A stretch of 64,000 nucleotides of DNA from Neobacillus novalis NBRC 102450 (lineage in GTDB: Bacteria; Bacillota; Bacilli; Bacillales; Cytobacillaceae): NCBI RefSeq assembly GCF_001591805.1, contig NZ_BCVP01000016.1, positions 1 through 64,000 of the forward strand, given 5' to 3'. The position numbers and the translations under genes are program-made. Below the pieces are notes generated by a model, which saw only the letters and a list, made by a program, of their open reading frames with translations, was not told the origin of the DNA and made no database searches. Positions 53,390 to 61,934 of the stretch are shown one piece after another (position 1 is the stretch's first letter; every line of letters starts with the position of its first letter).

Positions 53390-54383
53390 GATTTCAACAA
53401 TAATCAAACAAAGGGAAACTAGAACCTTACTATTTTTAATCCTTCTATTTGTGGTAGTGGGTTTCATAAACACTGACTATTTATCTTTACAAAATATCGA
53501 TAAATCCCTGAAAAGCAGCTTGCTTTATATTGTTTTAGCCGTTGGGATGACCTTTGTCTTGTTGACCGGGAATTTAGATATTTCAGTAGGCGGAACGCTG
53601 GGCTTAAGTGCCGCCGTTTGCGGAACCATTCTAAGAGATGGAGGAAATATTTTTCTAGCTGTAATCGCTGCTCTTTTAATAGGAGCATTTATTGGACTTA
53701 TTAATGGTTTTGGCGTGATAAAATTAAAAATTTCTTCGTTTATTATGACTTTAGCCTTACTCTCGATAACGAGAGTGGTTCAGGTTCTTTATACGGACGG
53801 AAAATGGGTAGAAAATATTCCCGCAAACGTTAAGGAACTTTCAAAAATAGACATCTTCGGAATGAATTTATTATCTTTCTTCGTCATTGTGGGGGTCATA
53901 TTCGTTCAGGTGTACCTATCTAAAAGCCGCAAGGGAAGATATTACACCGCAATTGGCGACAATGTAGACGGAGCCATTTCATTAGGGATTCCAGTGAATA
54001 GATATATTGCCTATTCATTTGTCATTTCTGGTATCAGTGCTTCTTTAGCAGGCTTAATCTTTGTTAGTCAAATTGGCTTTGTATCCACAAATGCAGGAGC
54101 AGGAATTGAGTTAACGGTCATCGCAGCATGCGTTCTTGGGGGGGTGTCATTGATAGGCGGGATTGGAACGGTTATTGGGGCGGCATTAGGTGCCATCATT
54201 TTAACTTCGATCAACTCTGCCCTTGTTTTTATGAAAGTACCAGCCTTTTGGAATGATACGATTTCAGGGTCTCTCTTAATCATCATTGTAGTTATCGATG
54301 CCCTGCTTGTGTTTCATGCTAATAAAAAGGCAAAGAAAGTAAGATTAAATGCAAGAGTTCTACAAAAGGGGGCTCAAGGTTGA
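53382..54383 (+). CDS. lsrC: AI-2 ABC importer permease
   Basis: The 333-residue membrane protein of the RbsC-like BPD_transp_2 family has about nine helices, with VLLTGNLDISVGGTLGLSA, INGFGVIKLKISSFIMTLA and VLGGVSLIGGIGTVIGA. Order between lsrA and lsrD identifies it. ATG 53382 overlaps the lsrA end. Confidence 0.9.
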   Translation: MARISTIIKQRETRTLLFLILLFVVVGFINTDYLSLQNIDKSLKSSLLYIVLAVGMTFVLLTGNLDISVGGTLGLSAAVCGTILRDGGNIFLAVIAALLIGAFIGLINGFGVIKLKISSFIMTLALLSITRVVQVLYTDGKWVENIPANVKELSKIDIFGMNLLSFFVIVGVIFVQVYLSKSRKGRYYTAIGDNVDGAISLGIPVNRYIAYSFVISGISASLAGLIFVSQIGFVSTNAGAGIELTVIAACVLGGVSLIGGIGTVIGAALGAIILTSINSALVFMKVPAFWNDTISGSLLIIIVVIDALLVFHANKKAKKVRLNARVLQKGAQG

Positions 54384-54384
54384 C

Positions 54385-55389
54385 ATGTCCATGTTCAATA
54401 AAATCCCGAGATGGAACCTAACTTTATTCGTCTTAATCGTTGCTGAAATTATCGTGTTTGGGATGATGAATCCGAGATTCTGGAATGTCACGATTTTGTT
54501 AAATAGTTTTAATGATTTTATTGCGCTTGCGATTATTGGCTTTTTTGTCACATTGGTCGTTATTACAGGAGGAATCGATATTTCTGGAGTTTCGATAATC
54601 GGGTTAACCTCTGTTGTTACGGGTCTCTTATCTCAAGTGGCTGGTATAAATATCTGGATTTCCATCTTTTGTGCCATTTTAATTGGTGGATTATGCGGCC
54701 TTCTCAATGGAGTCCTTATTGCTTATGGAAGAGTTCAAGCGATGGTTATGACCCTTGGCGGCATGCTTTTATATCGTGGGATTGCCATTGTGCTGGTGGG
54801 ATTGTCTGGTGTAAGTACCTATGAAGGGATTTCTGGATTTTCTGAAGGATTTGGCCAAATTGCCAATGGGGAGGTCATGGGAATCCCTCATGCTGTGCTT
54901 CTTTTTATTATTATGTTTTTAATCGCCTATATCCTTCTGCACCGCACAAGGTACGGCAGATATATATACTTGACAGGAATTAATCAAAACACAGCGGAGT
55001 ACTCTGGCATCAATACGAAAAAAATTATTGCTAGTACATATGTCTTGTCAGGGTTAAGTGCTGGTATTGCTGGGGTTGTATTAACGTCCTATTTAGGCAG
55101 TGCAAGATCTGATTATGGTTCAGAGTATCTGATGCCGATTCTGACTGTCGTTGTATTGGGGGGGACTTTCATTACAGGTGGGAAAGGGGGTGTTGTAGGC
55201 ACAGCGTTAGCCAGCATTATTTTGGGATTTATGCAGGTTGGTTTGCAAATGGCTGGAGTTTCGACCCAGTATATCGGATTAGCTACGGGGGTCCTTCTTA
55301 TCGTGTCTGTCGCATTCTTGGGAATAAATTCAGAGTTCAGATTTAACATGAAAAGAATCTTACCACAAAAACAAAATATAGGAGGTTAA
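54385..55389 (+). CDS. lsrD: AI-2 ABC importer permease
   Basis: The 334-residue permease pairs with LsrC and shows VVITGGIDISGVSIIGLTS, LLNGVLIAYGRVQAMVMTLG and VVLGGTFITGGKGGVVG. ATG 54385 (MSMFNK) lies one base after the lsrC stop, with CAAGG close upstream; an internal overlap start at 54349 is less likely. Confidence 0.88.
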   Translation: MSMFNKIPRWNLTLFVLIVAEIIVFGMMNPRFWNVTILLNSFNDFIALAIIGFFVTLVVITGGIDISGVSIIGLTSVVTGLLSQVAGINIWISIFCAILIGGLCGLLNGVLIAYGRVQAMVMTLGGMLLYRGIAIVLVGLSGVSTYEGISGFSEGFGQIANGEVMGIPHAVLLFIIMFLIAYILLHRTRYGRYIYLTGINQNTAEYSGINTKKIIASTYVLSGLSAGIAGVVLTSYLGSARSDYGSEYLMPILTVVVLGGTFITGGKGGVVGTALASIILGFMQVGLQMAGVSTQYIGLATGVLLIVSVAFLGINSEFRFNMKRILPQKQNIGG

Positions 55390-55395
55390 CGTACA

Positions 55396-56469
55396 ATGGG
55401 AAGATTAAAATCTATTAAACTATTGATTCTTGTGGCAATAGCAACCTTATTTATCGCTGCATGCGGGGCTGATAAAGGCGCTTCTGTAGACGGCAAAAAG
55501 AAAGATGATAAAGATATTCAGGTTGTTTTCATTCCAAAAATGACTGGGAATGCCTTCTTTGAATCTGGTAATAATGGTGCACAGGAAATGGCAAAGAAAG
55601 TTGGCTTTAAAGTAAAATACGATGGTGCTCCAGAAGGTACGGTAGCTAATCAAGTACAAATTATTAATAGTGCAGTAAATAGCGGTGCTGATGCGATTGC
55701 CATCTCTTCTGTCTCTTCTGATGGTTTGAATCAGGCATTAAAAAAGGCTTTAGCAGCCGGAGTTAAAGTTGTCACATGGGATTCGGATGTAGATCCTAAA
55801 TATCGTTCTGTTTATGTCAACCAAGGAACACCTGAAATCCTAGGAAAAATGCTTGTTGATATGGCCGCAGGACAAATGGATAAACCAGATGATGCTAAAA
55901 AAATTGCCTGGTTCTACTCAAGCCCAACCGTTCCAGACCAAAACTCATGGGTTAATTATGCAAACAAATACATTAAAGAAAAATATCCAAAATGGGAAGT
56001 GGTCACGACTCAATTTGGTGATGCCAATGAACAAAAATCATTACAAGTTGGTGGAAGTATTTTAGATTCTTATCCTGATATTGATGCTGTAATTTGCCCG
56101 GACTCAACCGCTCTTCCGGCAATGGCACAAGCAGCCGAAAATAAGGGGTTAAAAGCAGGTGATGTTATTATTACAGGATTTGCTTCGCCAAATTCAATGA
56201 GACAATTTATTGAAAACGGAACCATAAACAACCATGGTTTATGGGATGTAAAAGATCAAGGTGCCCTTGCCGTATACGTCGCGTATTGGTTAGCTAAAGG
56301 CAATAATCTAAAAGTTGGCGACTCTATTGAAGTTCCTGATATGGGTTCCGTTAAAGTAGAACCGAACACCATTCAAGGCTACGATTATACAGCAGATGAT
56401 TCAGGAATTATCGTTTTACCAGAACGGATTGTATTTACGAAAGACAATACGAAGGACTACAATTTTTAG
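55396..56469 (+). CDS. lsrB: AI-2 binding lipoprotein
   Basis: The 357-residue lipoprotein (lipobox IAAC, Cys at about residue 23) matches LsrB through the body: IPKMTGNAFFESG, NGAQEM, VTWDSDVDP, SSPTVPDQNSW, CPDSTALPAMAQAAEN and GLWDVKDQG. Of the six AI-2 contacts of Salmonella LsrB, Lys35, Asp116, Asp166, Gln167 and Pro220 have equivalents here; Ala222 is replaced by Ser. It should bind R-THMF, the boron-free AI-2. AGGAGG precedes the ATG. Confidence 0.9.
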   Translation: MGRLKSIKLLILVAIATLFIAACGADKGASVDGKKKDDKDIQVVFIPKMTGNAFFESGNNGAQEMAKKVGFKVKYDGAPEGTVANQVQIINSAVNSGADAIAISSVSSDGLNQALKKALAAGVKVVTWDSDVDPKYRSVYVNQGTPEILGKMLVDMAAGQMDKPDDAKKIAWFYSSPTVPDQNSWVNYANKYIKEKYPKWEVVTTQFGDANEQKSLQVGGSILDSYPDIDAVICPDSTALPAMAQAAENKGLKAGDVIITGFASPNSMRQFIENGTINNHGLWDVKDQGALAVYVAYWLAKGNNLKVGDSIEVPDMGSVKVEPNTIQGYDYTADDSGIIVLPERIVFTKDNTKDYNF

Positions 56470-56510
56470 AATTTTGTGGTTGCCTATAGAGAAACAAAGG
56501 AGAGAAAGAG

Positions 56511-57389
56511 ATGGCAGATAGTATTGGTAACAAAAATGCAAAAGATTTTTCCGAGAGTGTTCCTTTCGCAAACAATGGGAATTACCATGTTAAAGGTGCG
56601 AACAATTATGATTGGGGGATGAAGGATCGTTTATCGAGAATCTTTAACCCTGAATCTGGTAAAACAGTCATGTTAGCGTTTGATCATGGTTATTTCATGG
56701 GTCCTACTTCAGGATTAGAAAGATTAGACTTGCTTATTCCTAGATTGGCAAATTATGCGGATTGTCTAATGGGGACTAGAGGGGCCATTCGAAGCAGTGT
56801 CCCGCCGACTTATAATAAGGCGATTGCATTAAGAGCTTCATCTGGATCGAGTATCCTCCAAGATGACCTAAGCCATGAATCCATGGTAGTTGACATTGAA
56901 GATGCTATAAAGATGAATGCGAGTGCCATCGCGATTCAAACCTTTATTGGGGCTGATGGTCAAAAAGAAACAATTGAAGAGTTAAACCGAGCTGTTAACT
57001 TTGGCTCAAGGTACTCCATTCCAACAATGGGTGTAGTAGCTGTAGGTAAAAAAATGGAGCGGACCCATCAATTCTTCTTGTTAGCTACAAGAATGCTGGC
57101 TGAATTTGGCGTTCAAATTGTTAAAACCTATTACTGTGAGGATTTTGAAAAAGTTGCTTCTGCTTGCCCAGTCCCATTAGTTGTTGCGGGCGGCAAGAAA
57201 ATTTCAGAAAAAGATGCCCTTACCTTGGCCTATAACTCGATTCAAGGTGGGGCAGCTGGTGTGGATATGGGAAGGAATATTTTCCAATCCCATTCCCCTG
57301 AAGAGATGATCCAAGCCGTTGGTAAGGTTGTTCATGAAGGGTTTACTGATAATGAGGCTTTTGAGCTTTTCCAACATCTCACAAACTAA
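56511..57389 (+). CDS. lsrF: 3-hydroxy-5-phosphonooxypentane-2,4-dione thiolase
   Basis: The 292-residue DeoC/FbaB-like aldolase-fold protein has LAFDHGYFMGPTSGLE, MGTRGAIRSSVPP, IVKTYYCEDFEKV (candidate Schiff-base Lys) and VVAGGKK. LsrF performs the last step of phospho-AI-2 breakdown, releasing acetyl-CoA and dihydroxyacetone phosphate. It is the last gene of the right-hand operon; no lsrG follows. Confidence 0.9.
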   Translation: MADSIGNKNAKDFSESVPFANNGNYHVKGANNYDWGMKDRLSRIFNPESGKTVMLAFDHGYFMGPTSGLERLDLLIPRLANYADCLMGTRGAIRSSVPPTYNKAIALRASSGSSILQDDLSHESMVVDIEDAIKMNASAIAIQTFIGADGQKETIEELNRAVNFGSRYSIPTMGVVAVGKKMERTHQFFLLATRMLAEFGVQIVKTYYCEDFEKVASACPVPLVVAGGKKISEKDALTLAYNSIQGGAAGVDMGRNIFQSHSPEEMIQAVGKVVHEGFTDNEAFELFQHLTN

Positions 57390-57393
57390 TTTT

Positions 57394-57452
57394 TGGGTTC
57401 AGTCCCCCGGTGAACTAAAGCTTTAACGCACCAGGGGACTGAACCCATTTTT
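57394..57452 (+). terminator. Long hairpin terminator after lsrF
   Basis: TGGGTTCAGTCCCC (57394-57407) pairs perfectly with GGGGACTGAACCCA (57434-57447), followed by TTTTT. Inside are GGTG/CACC arms around an AAAGCTTT palindrome. The layout parallels 48530-48586. Confidence 0.85.
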
Positions 57453-57636
57453 CTGTGAAATTTTCACATTTTAGGCAAGGTTTTTTAATTTTGGTAGAAG
57501 AGTGTTGAAGTGTTTGGTAAGCTAGTTCTATTGACTAAGGCTCAGGTAAATCCATTCCTGATGCTAGAAGGTTTAAAGCTATGACAGAAGTAGTAATCAT
57601 TTATTTTATAAGGTTACAATTGGATGGTGAATACAA

Positions 57637-58356
57637 ATGACTGAAATGAAAAAGCTGCTAGAGGCAGATTTATATAAACCAATTCAGACATATTTTTTAC
57701 GTGAGGAGTATGAGGTTTATGGGGAAGTTAAAGATTGTGATATGGCAGCAGTTAAAGGTGATGAATTGGTTATCATTGAACTAAAGCTCACCTTAAGTGT
57801 GGATCTACTAATCCAGGCTGCAAAACGGCAACGGTTAACGGATCAAGTTTATATTGCGATTCCAAAACCAAAATATCGATTGAATTCGAGGCAATGGACG
57901 GATAAATGCCATTTAGTTAGAAGGCTTGAGTTAGGTTTGATAGTTGTTTCATTTTCAGGGATGCGTACAAAAGCCGAAATAATTTTTCCTCCGACTCCGT
58001 TTAATCGCCGTAAAAGTATCGGTCAAAGCAAGCTTAAGAGAGCAGCGATAATGAAAGAAATCAATGGGCGGAGTGCGGACTTCAATATTGGTGGAAGTAA
58101 TCGAACAAAAATCATGACAGCCTATAAAGAAAATTCTATCCAAATTGCCTGTTATCTTGAAAAATTAGGTCCTTTATCCCCGAAGGCTTTAATTCAAAAG
58201 GGAACCGGCGATAAAACTTCCTCGATTCTGACTAAAAACTATTATGGCTGGTTTGAAAGAATCAAGCGAGGCACCTATGTAATCAGTGAGAAGGGGAAAC
58301 AAGAGGTTAAGGAGTATCCGGATCTTATAAATTACTATTTGGGGAAAATAGGCTGA
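57637..58356 (+). CDS. DUF2161 protein, putative PD-(D/E)XK-type phosphodiesterase
   Basis: The 239-residue protein has a nuclease-like core with CDMAAVKGDELVIIELKLT (the D...E-x-K pattern, residues about 31-50) and VDLLIQAAKRQRLTDQVYIAIP, both typical of DUF2161/COG5482. The C-terminal 80 residues look like a winged helix (PLSPKALIQKGTG, GWFERIKRGTYVISEKG). A DNA-directed role is likely but no substrate is known. GGTG precedes the ATG. No restriction or defence partner is adjacent. Confidence 0.75.
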   Translation: MTEMKKLLEADLYKPIQTYFLREEYEVYGEVKDCDMAAVKGDELVIIELKLTLSVDLLIQAAKRQRLTDQVYIAIPKPKYRLNSRQWTDKCHLVRRLELGLIVVSFSGMRTKAEIIFPPTPFNRRKSIGQSKLKRAAIMKEINGRSADFNIGGSNRTKIMTAYKENSIQIACYLEKLGPLSPKALIQKGTGDKTSSILTKNYYGWFERIKRGTYVISEKGKQEVKEYPDLINYYLGKIG

Positions 58357-58461
58357 GGCTTGGTGCCTAATCAAAATATCGTGGGAAAATGGATGGAGTT
58401 TCACGCTGGACCAGGTGGCTTCGGAATAGCAGGCTTAGAAGTTTAGGAAATATAAAAAAGG

Positions 58462-58490
58462 AAGGGACTTCAATTTTTGGAGTCCCTTTA
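58462..58490. terminator. Terminator hairpin, effective on both strands
   Basis: AAGGGACT (58462-58469) pairs with AGTCCCTT (58481-58488), with A-rich sequence to the left and TTTA to the right. It lies downstream of the minus-strand kinase remnant and PBP gene. Confidence 0.7.
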
Positions 58491-58498
58491 CAATCTAT

Positions 58499-58592
58499 TT
58501 ATTTACTCATTTCATTAATAATCTTTTCAACATTTATATCCGCAATGGCTACATCCAAAAGGAGTCAATATAGTTCTCCTTGTAATCATGTT
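58499..58592 (-). pseudogene. Remnant of an APH-type kinase C-terminus
   Basis: Read on the minus strand, one frame gives DYKENYIDSFW, matching GYYEENYLDPYW of the intact kinase encoded at 16025. A second frame gives LLDVAIADINVEKIINEMSK and a stop, matching the end LLDEAIVDIDFELIVKEIKK of the same protein. About 50 codons between the two segments are missing and the frame shifts, so this is a decayed, internally deleted copy. The 5' part is gone; the PBP gene begins its 3' end immediately next to it. Confidence 0.8.
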
Positions 58593-61460
58593 TTATTGTG
58601 TTATGTCCACTAGTTTCTGGGCAAAGTTTTTGACGAGCTGCTTGCTTTCGGTTTGGCTGTAGCCGTTAAGTAATAGTGAGAAGGCTAATAAGTCGCCGTC
58701 TTTTGTTTTAATATATCCAGAGAGTCCGGGCATGTCTTCGCGATTTTCCAAAATCCCCGTTAGCTGCGGACTAGAGATGTTGTCTAATCCGGTTTTTAAG
58801 CTGCCGTCTTCACCTGCGTTCGCAAGAGAGTCATAGAACATCGGGAAAGTCGGTTTTTGTGTTTCCGCTGTTAATAAACTGGCAACTTGTGCTGCCGAAA
58901 TTTGCGTGTATTTTGTCAGTCCAGATCCATCCATCATGTCAAAAGGAGTAGAAATCACTCTATTCATCATGGTATAAACCGTATCGATTCCATCATCAAA
59001 GGTTCCCTTGCCATTGATCAATGCGCCCAGTGACCGAATGATCATTTCTGCAGTGAAATTGTCGTTATGGTGATTCATATAAGTAACGATTTCAGCTAGT
59101 GGAGGTGATTCATAGCTATTCACCAGGTTGGCATCTGCTGGTTTGGCCGCGCTTACCACTTGACTATGGGGACTTACGTTTACCCCAGCTTCTTTTAACA
59201 TATTTTTAAATACATAACCCGTATATAAATGAGGGGCATCGATAGAAACATCTTTAAAGCCTTTTTCGGTTCCGGCAGGGAGAGTTCCCGAAATTTCAAT
59301 CGTATTATCTCCGCGTACTCTTTTGATTGCCAGCGTATTTTTGCTTTTTGCCTCTCCGGTAATGGCAGTATTGACAATTTTAATCTCATCCACTCTTGGC
59401 TCCATCGTTACGTTGATGTTCTTGCCGGTCTTTTCTGGCTCATATTGGAGCCGGACCGTACCGTGATTGACGGAAAGTGCCGTAATTTGCGGCTGGAATT
59501 GCTCACTTTCATGATCCCATGTCCATCCTGGTGCATAGACATCCTCAGTGAAGAATTGACTATCCATGATAATGTTTCCTTTCAGGAGATGAATACCGGC
59601 ATTCTTGAGGTCTTGTGCAATTCCTTCCATCGTTGGACCTCCTAACTCTTGCCGGTTACTGTCAGTTGCTAATGTAGGATCCCCATAGCCTTTGACAATG
59701 ATATCCCCGTTTAATATCCCATTTCTGATGGTGCCTGTGGTATAAAGTTCTGTTTTAAACCGGTAGTTTTGTCCAAGGTTATCAAGGGCACTTGCGGTTG
59801 TTAATAATTTTACACTTGCCCCAGGCGTTAGAAGCGATTGCGGACTGCGGGCGTATAGCACTTCCTGTTTCTTTGTGGAATAGATCACTGCACCTTTAAT
59901 AATTCCTTTAAAGGCCGGATCATCTAATAATGGATCAAAGACTTTAGCCAAAGGAAAGCTTGGCGATTCAGGTGTGCTGGCCGGCGGGTTTGGCAGCTCC
60001 GGATATTGAGCCACTGCAATGGCAATTTGGTTTTGTAAATTTGTCGCGAAGGAACTCTTATAAATCCCATTAAGTAAAATAGAAAACGCTAAGGTTTGAC
60101 CGTTTTTTGCGGATACATAACCGGCAAGCGAGTTAACTCCGCTCATGCTGCCTGTCTTGGCCATCACATTCCCTTCAGCTGCAGTGCCCTTCATTCGGTT
60201 TTTCAACGTACCATCTTTACCGGCAATCGGCAGAAATGAAATAAATCTGTCTCGTTCCGGTCCGTCATACATGCTGTTCAGTAATTGAATATAGGCGTGA
60301 GGAGAGATGTGATCTAAACGTGTAAGACCAGAGCCGTCTTTTTGGATAAAACCATCCTCCAACCCCAAATTGTTTACCAGAAAATGATGAATCACTTCGA
60401 TTCCTGCAGCTGTAGACCCAACAACGGACTCTTTAGCACCCAGTAGCTTGGTGAGCATCTCTGCGTAAAAATTATCGCTTTCTTTCACCATTTCTGTTAA
60501 AATATCATCTAATTTTGGTGATTCGACGGCTGCCACTAAACGAGCATCATCAGCTACAGAGCCTTTTTCAATAGTAGATTTATTTTTAAAAGTAATCCCT
60601 TGTTCTATGAGGAAATCACGAAATACGGTACCTGTAAAAGGTGCCGGGTCATGTATCGTGCGTGTAAGGGTATACCCGTTAGCAGAATAGTTTTTCCCAA
60701 TTGTTCCGCTCACAGCGATTTCATTTTTTCCAAGTGTTCGGTCAATTGTTAACGATGCGTTGCTTCCCGCAACCGTTTTTGCCTTGTTGACAACTGTCAG
60801 ATAGTCAGGTGCCGGGTCAATGGTAACTGTTGGACTTTCGCCAATTTCCTTTCCTGGATGGACGGTAACATTTACTGTATTTTCTCTTACGGATAAGGCG
60901 CTCGTTTGCGTACTATAGCTGTAGGGCTCATCATCCCACATCCAGTCTTCTCCTAAACGCTGATTATCAAAATAACTTTCGTCCACGATAACGTTGCCAT
61001 TCACTTTATGAATCCCCAGAGCTGCCAAATTTTTTGCCAAGGTGTCTAATTTTTCAACTGTCAGTGTCGGATCCCCAAAGCCTTTAAGAATGATATCTCC
61101 ATTGAGTACACCGGAATTACTCAAATTTCCAGTGGTAAAGACTTTTGTCGGGATTGTCATCTCTTTTGGCCATTTGCTCACGGCTGCTGCAGTTACCAGT
61201 AGCTTAAAGACAGAGGCGGGAACAAATGTTTTATCAGAATGATAAGAAGCGAGCGTCTTATCATCATCAAGCGAATAGACTTCATACCCCACAGACATTC
61301 CTTCACTATTTGGATTGGCGCTCAGCTGCTGAACATAGGCCTGTAAAAGCTGACTCAGTTTTTCCTCCTCAGTGGTTTGTGCCTGTACTGGCAGAACTAA
61401 AGAAATCATAAGCATGAATGTTAACATTACCGCTCCCCACTTAGCTTTCCATCGATTCAT
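58593..61460 (-). CDS. dacB: Tandem S13 D-Ala-D-Ala carboxypeptidase/endopeptidase (PBP4/DacB type) with inactive second domain
   Basis: ATG 61460, with AAAGGAGAGA upstream, gives 955 residues; the signal peptide ends near VQA-Q (residues 26-28). Two S13 domains follow. Domain 1 (about 30-485) has PASVFK (Ser83, Lys86), SDN (328-330) and KTG (435-437), so it should be active on peptidoglycan outside the membrane. Domain 2 (about 505-950) aligns well over its length but has PGASVK (Ala548 at the Ser position), NDN (799-801) and no KTG. Usual PBP4 proteins have one domain and about 480 residues. The second domain is probably structural or binds substrate. Confidence 0.88.
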   Translation of the reverse strand: MNRWKAKWGAVMLTFMLMISLVLPVQAQTTEEEKLSQLLQAYVQQLSANPNSEGMSVGYEVYSLDDDKTLASYHSDKTFVPASVFKLLVTAAAVSKWPKEMTIPTKVFTTGNLSNSGVLNGDIILKGFGDPTLTVEKLDTLAKNLAALGIHKVNGNVIVDESYFDNQRLGEDWMWDDEPYSYSTQTSALSVRENTVNVTVHPGKEIGESPTVTIDPAPDYLTVVNKAKTVAGSNASLTIDRTLGKNEIAVSGTIGKNYSANGYTLTRTIHDPAPFTGTVFRDFLIEQGITFKNKSTIEKGSVADDARLVAAVESPKLDDILTEMVKESDNFYAEMLTKLLGAKESVVGSTAAGIEVIHHFLVNNLGLEDGFIQKDGSGLTRLDHISPHAYIQLLNSMYDGPERDRFISFLPIAGKDGTLKNRMKGTAAEGNVMAKTGSMSGVNSLAGYVSAKNGQTLAFSILLNGIYKSSFATNLQNQIAIAVAQYPELPNPPASTPESPSFPLAKVFDPLLDDPAFKGIIKGAVIYSTKKQEVLYARSPQSLLTPGASVKLLTTASALDNLGQNYRFKTELYTTGTIRNGILNGDIIVKGYGDPTLATDSNRQELGGPTMEGIAQDLKNAGIHLLKGNIIMDSQFFTEDVYAPGWTWDHESEQFQPQITALSVNHGTVRLQYEPEKTGKNINVTMEPRVDEIKIVNTAITGEAKSKNTLAIKRVRGDNTIEISGTLPAGTEKGFKDVSIDAPHLYTGYVFKNMLKEAGVNVSPHSQVVSAAKPADANLVNSYESPPLAEIVTYMNHHNDNFTAEMIIRSLGALINGKGTFDDGIDTVYTMMNRVISTPFDMMDGSGLTKYTQISAAQVASLLTAETQKPTFPMFYDSLANAGEDGSLKTGLDNISSPQLTGILENREDMPGLSGYIKTKDGDLLAFSLLLNGYSQTESKQLVKNFAQKLVDITQ

Positions 61461-61934
61461 ACAATCTCTCCTTTCTTTCATATATAATAGAATTGTGTTA
61501 AAGATTAAATATTTCGACAACTTTTTGTATATTCCTACTAAAATTATCGCATTGATAGATAAGGCTCAGAAGCGTAATAGCCTTATTGTCTATAAAAAGT
61601 AAATAAGAGGTAATAATTTGAGAAAAAAGAATTATCTATGATGTTATTTCGACAAATCTGTGGCTGTTTTTTTCATAAGAAAATAATGGTAAAATAAAAA
61701 TAACGATTTGCTGAATTTTTTACAATTAGCCATTTTAGGTCGAAAACTATAAATGTACTTTAAACAAAAAAATAATCCACCCTTGAGTGGATTATTTTAC
61801 CGAAGAAGCCAATCCCATTTGAGGGATCTGTCTATAGCTAGTGAAAAAGAATATGAATCTTTGCTTAGAATTGCAGGGTAACCGCCTACGTATTAACGTA
61901 TTAACCAATCGGTTGTCATGAATTTTTTACGAAG
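61461..61934. other. Intergenic region with one terminator
   Basis: About 470 AT-rich bases separate two minus-strand genes. They contain the promoter region of the PBP gene (not resolved by eye) and the terminator at 61769-61799 for the isomerase gene or for both directions. No gene is recognised. Confidence 0.4.
61769..61799. terminator. Hairpin terminator, symmetric
   Basis: AATAATCCAC (61771-61780) pairs perfectly with GTGGATTATT (61787-61796) around CCTTGA, with A-run left and T-rich right, so it can work in both directions. Confidence 0.75.

Noticed and set aside
59229-59645. 138-codon open frame antisense to the PBP gene
   Set aside because: Shadow of a well-supported gene; no start signals.
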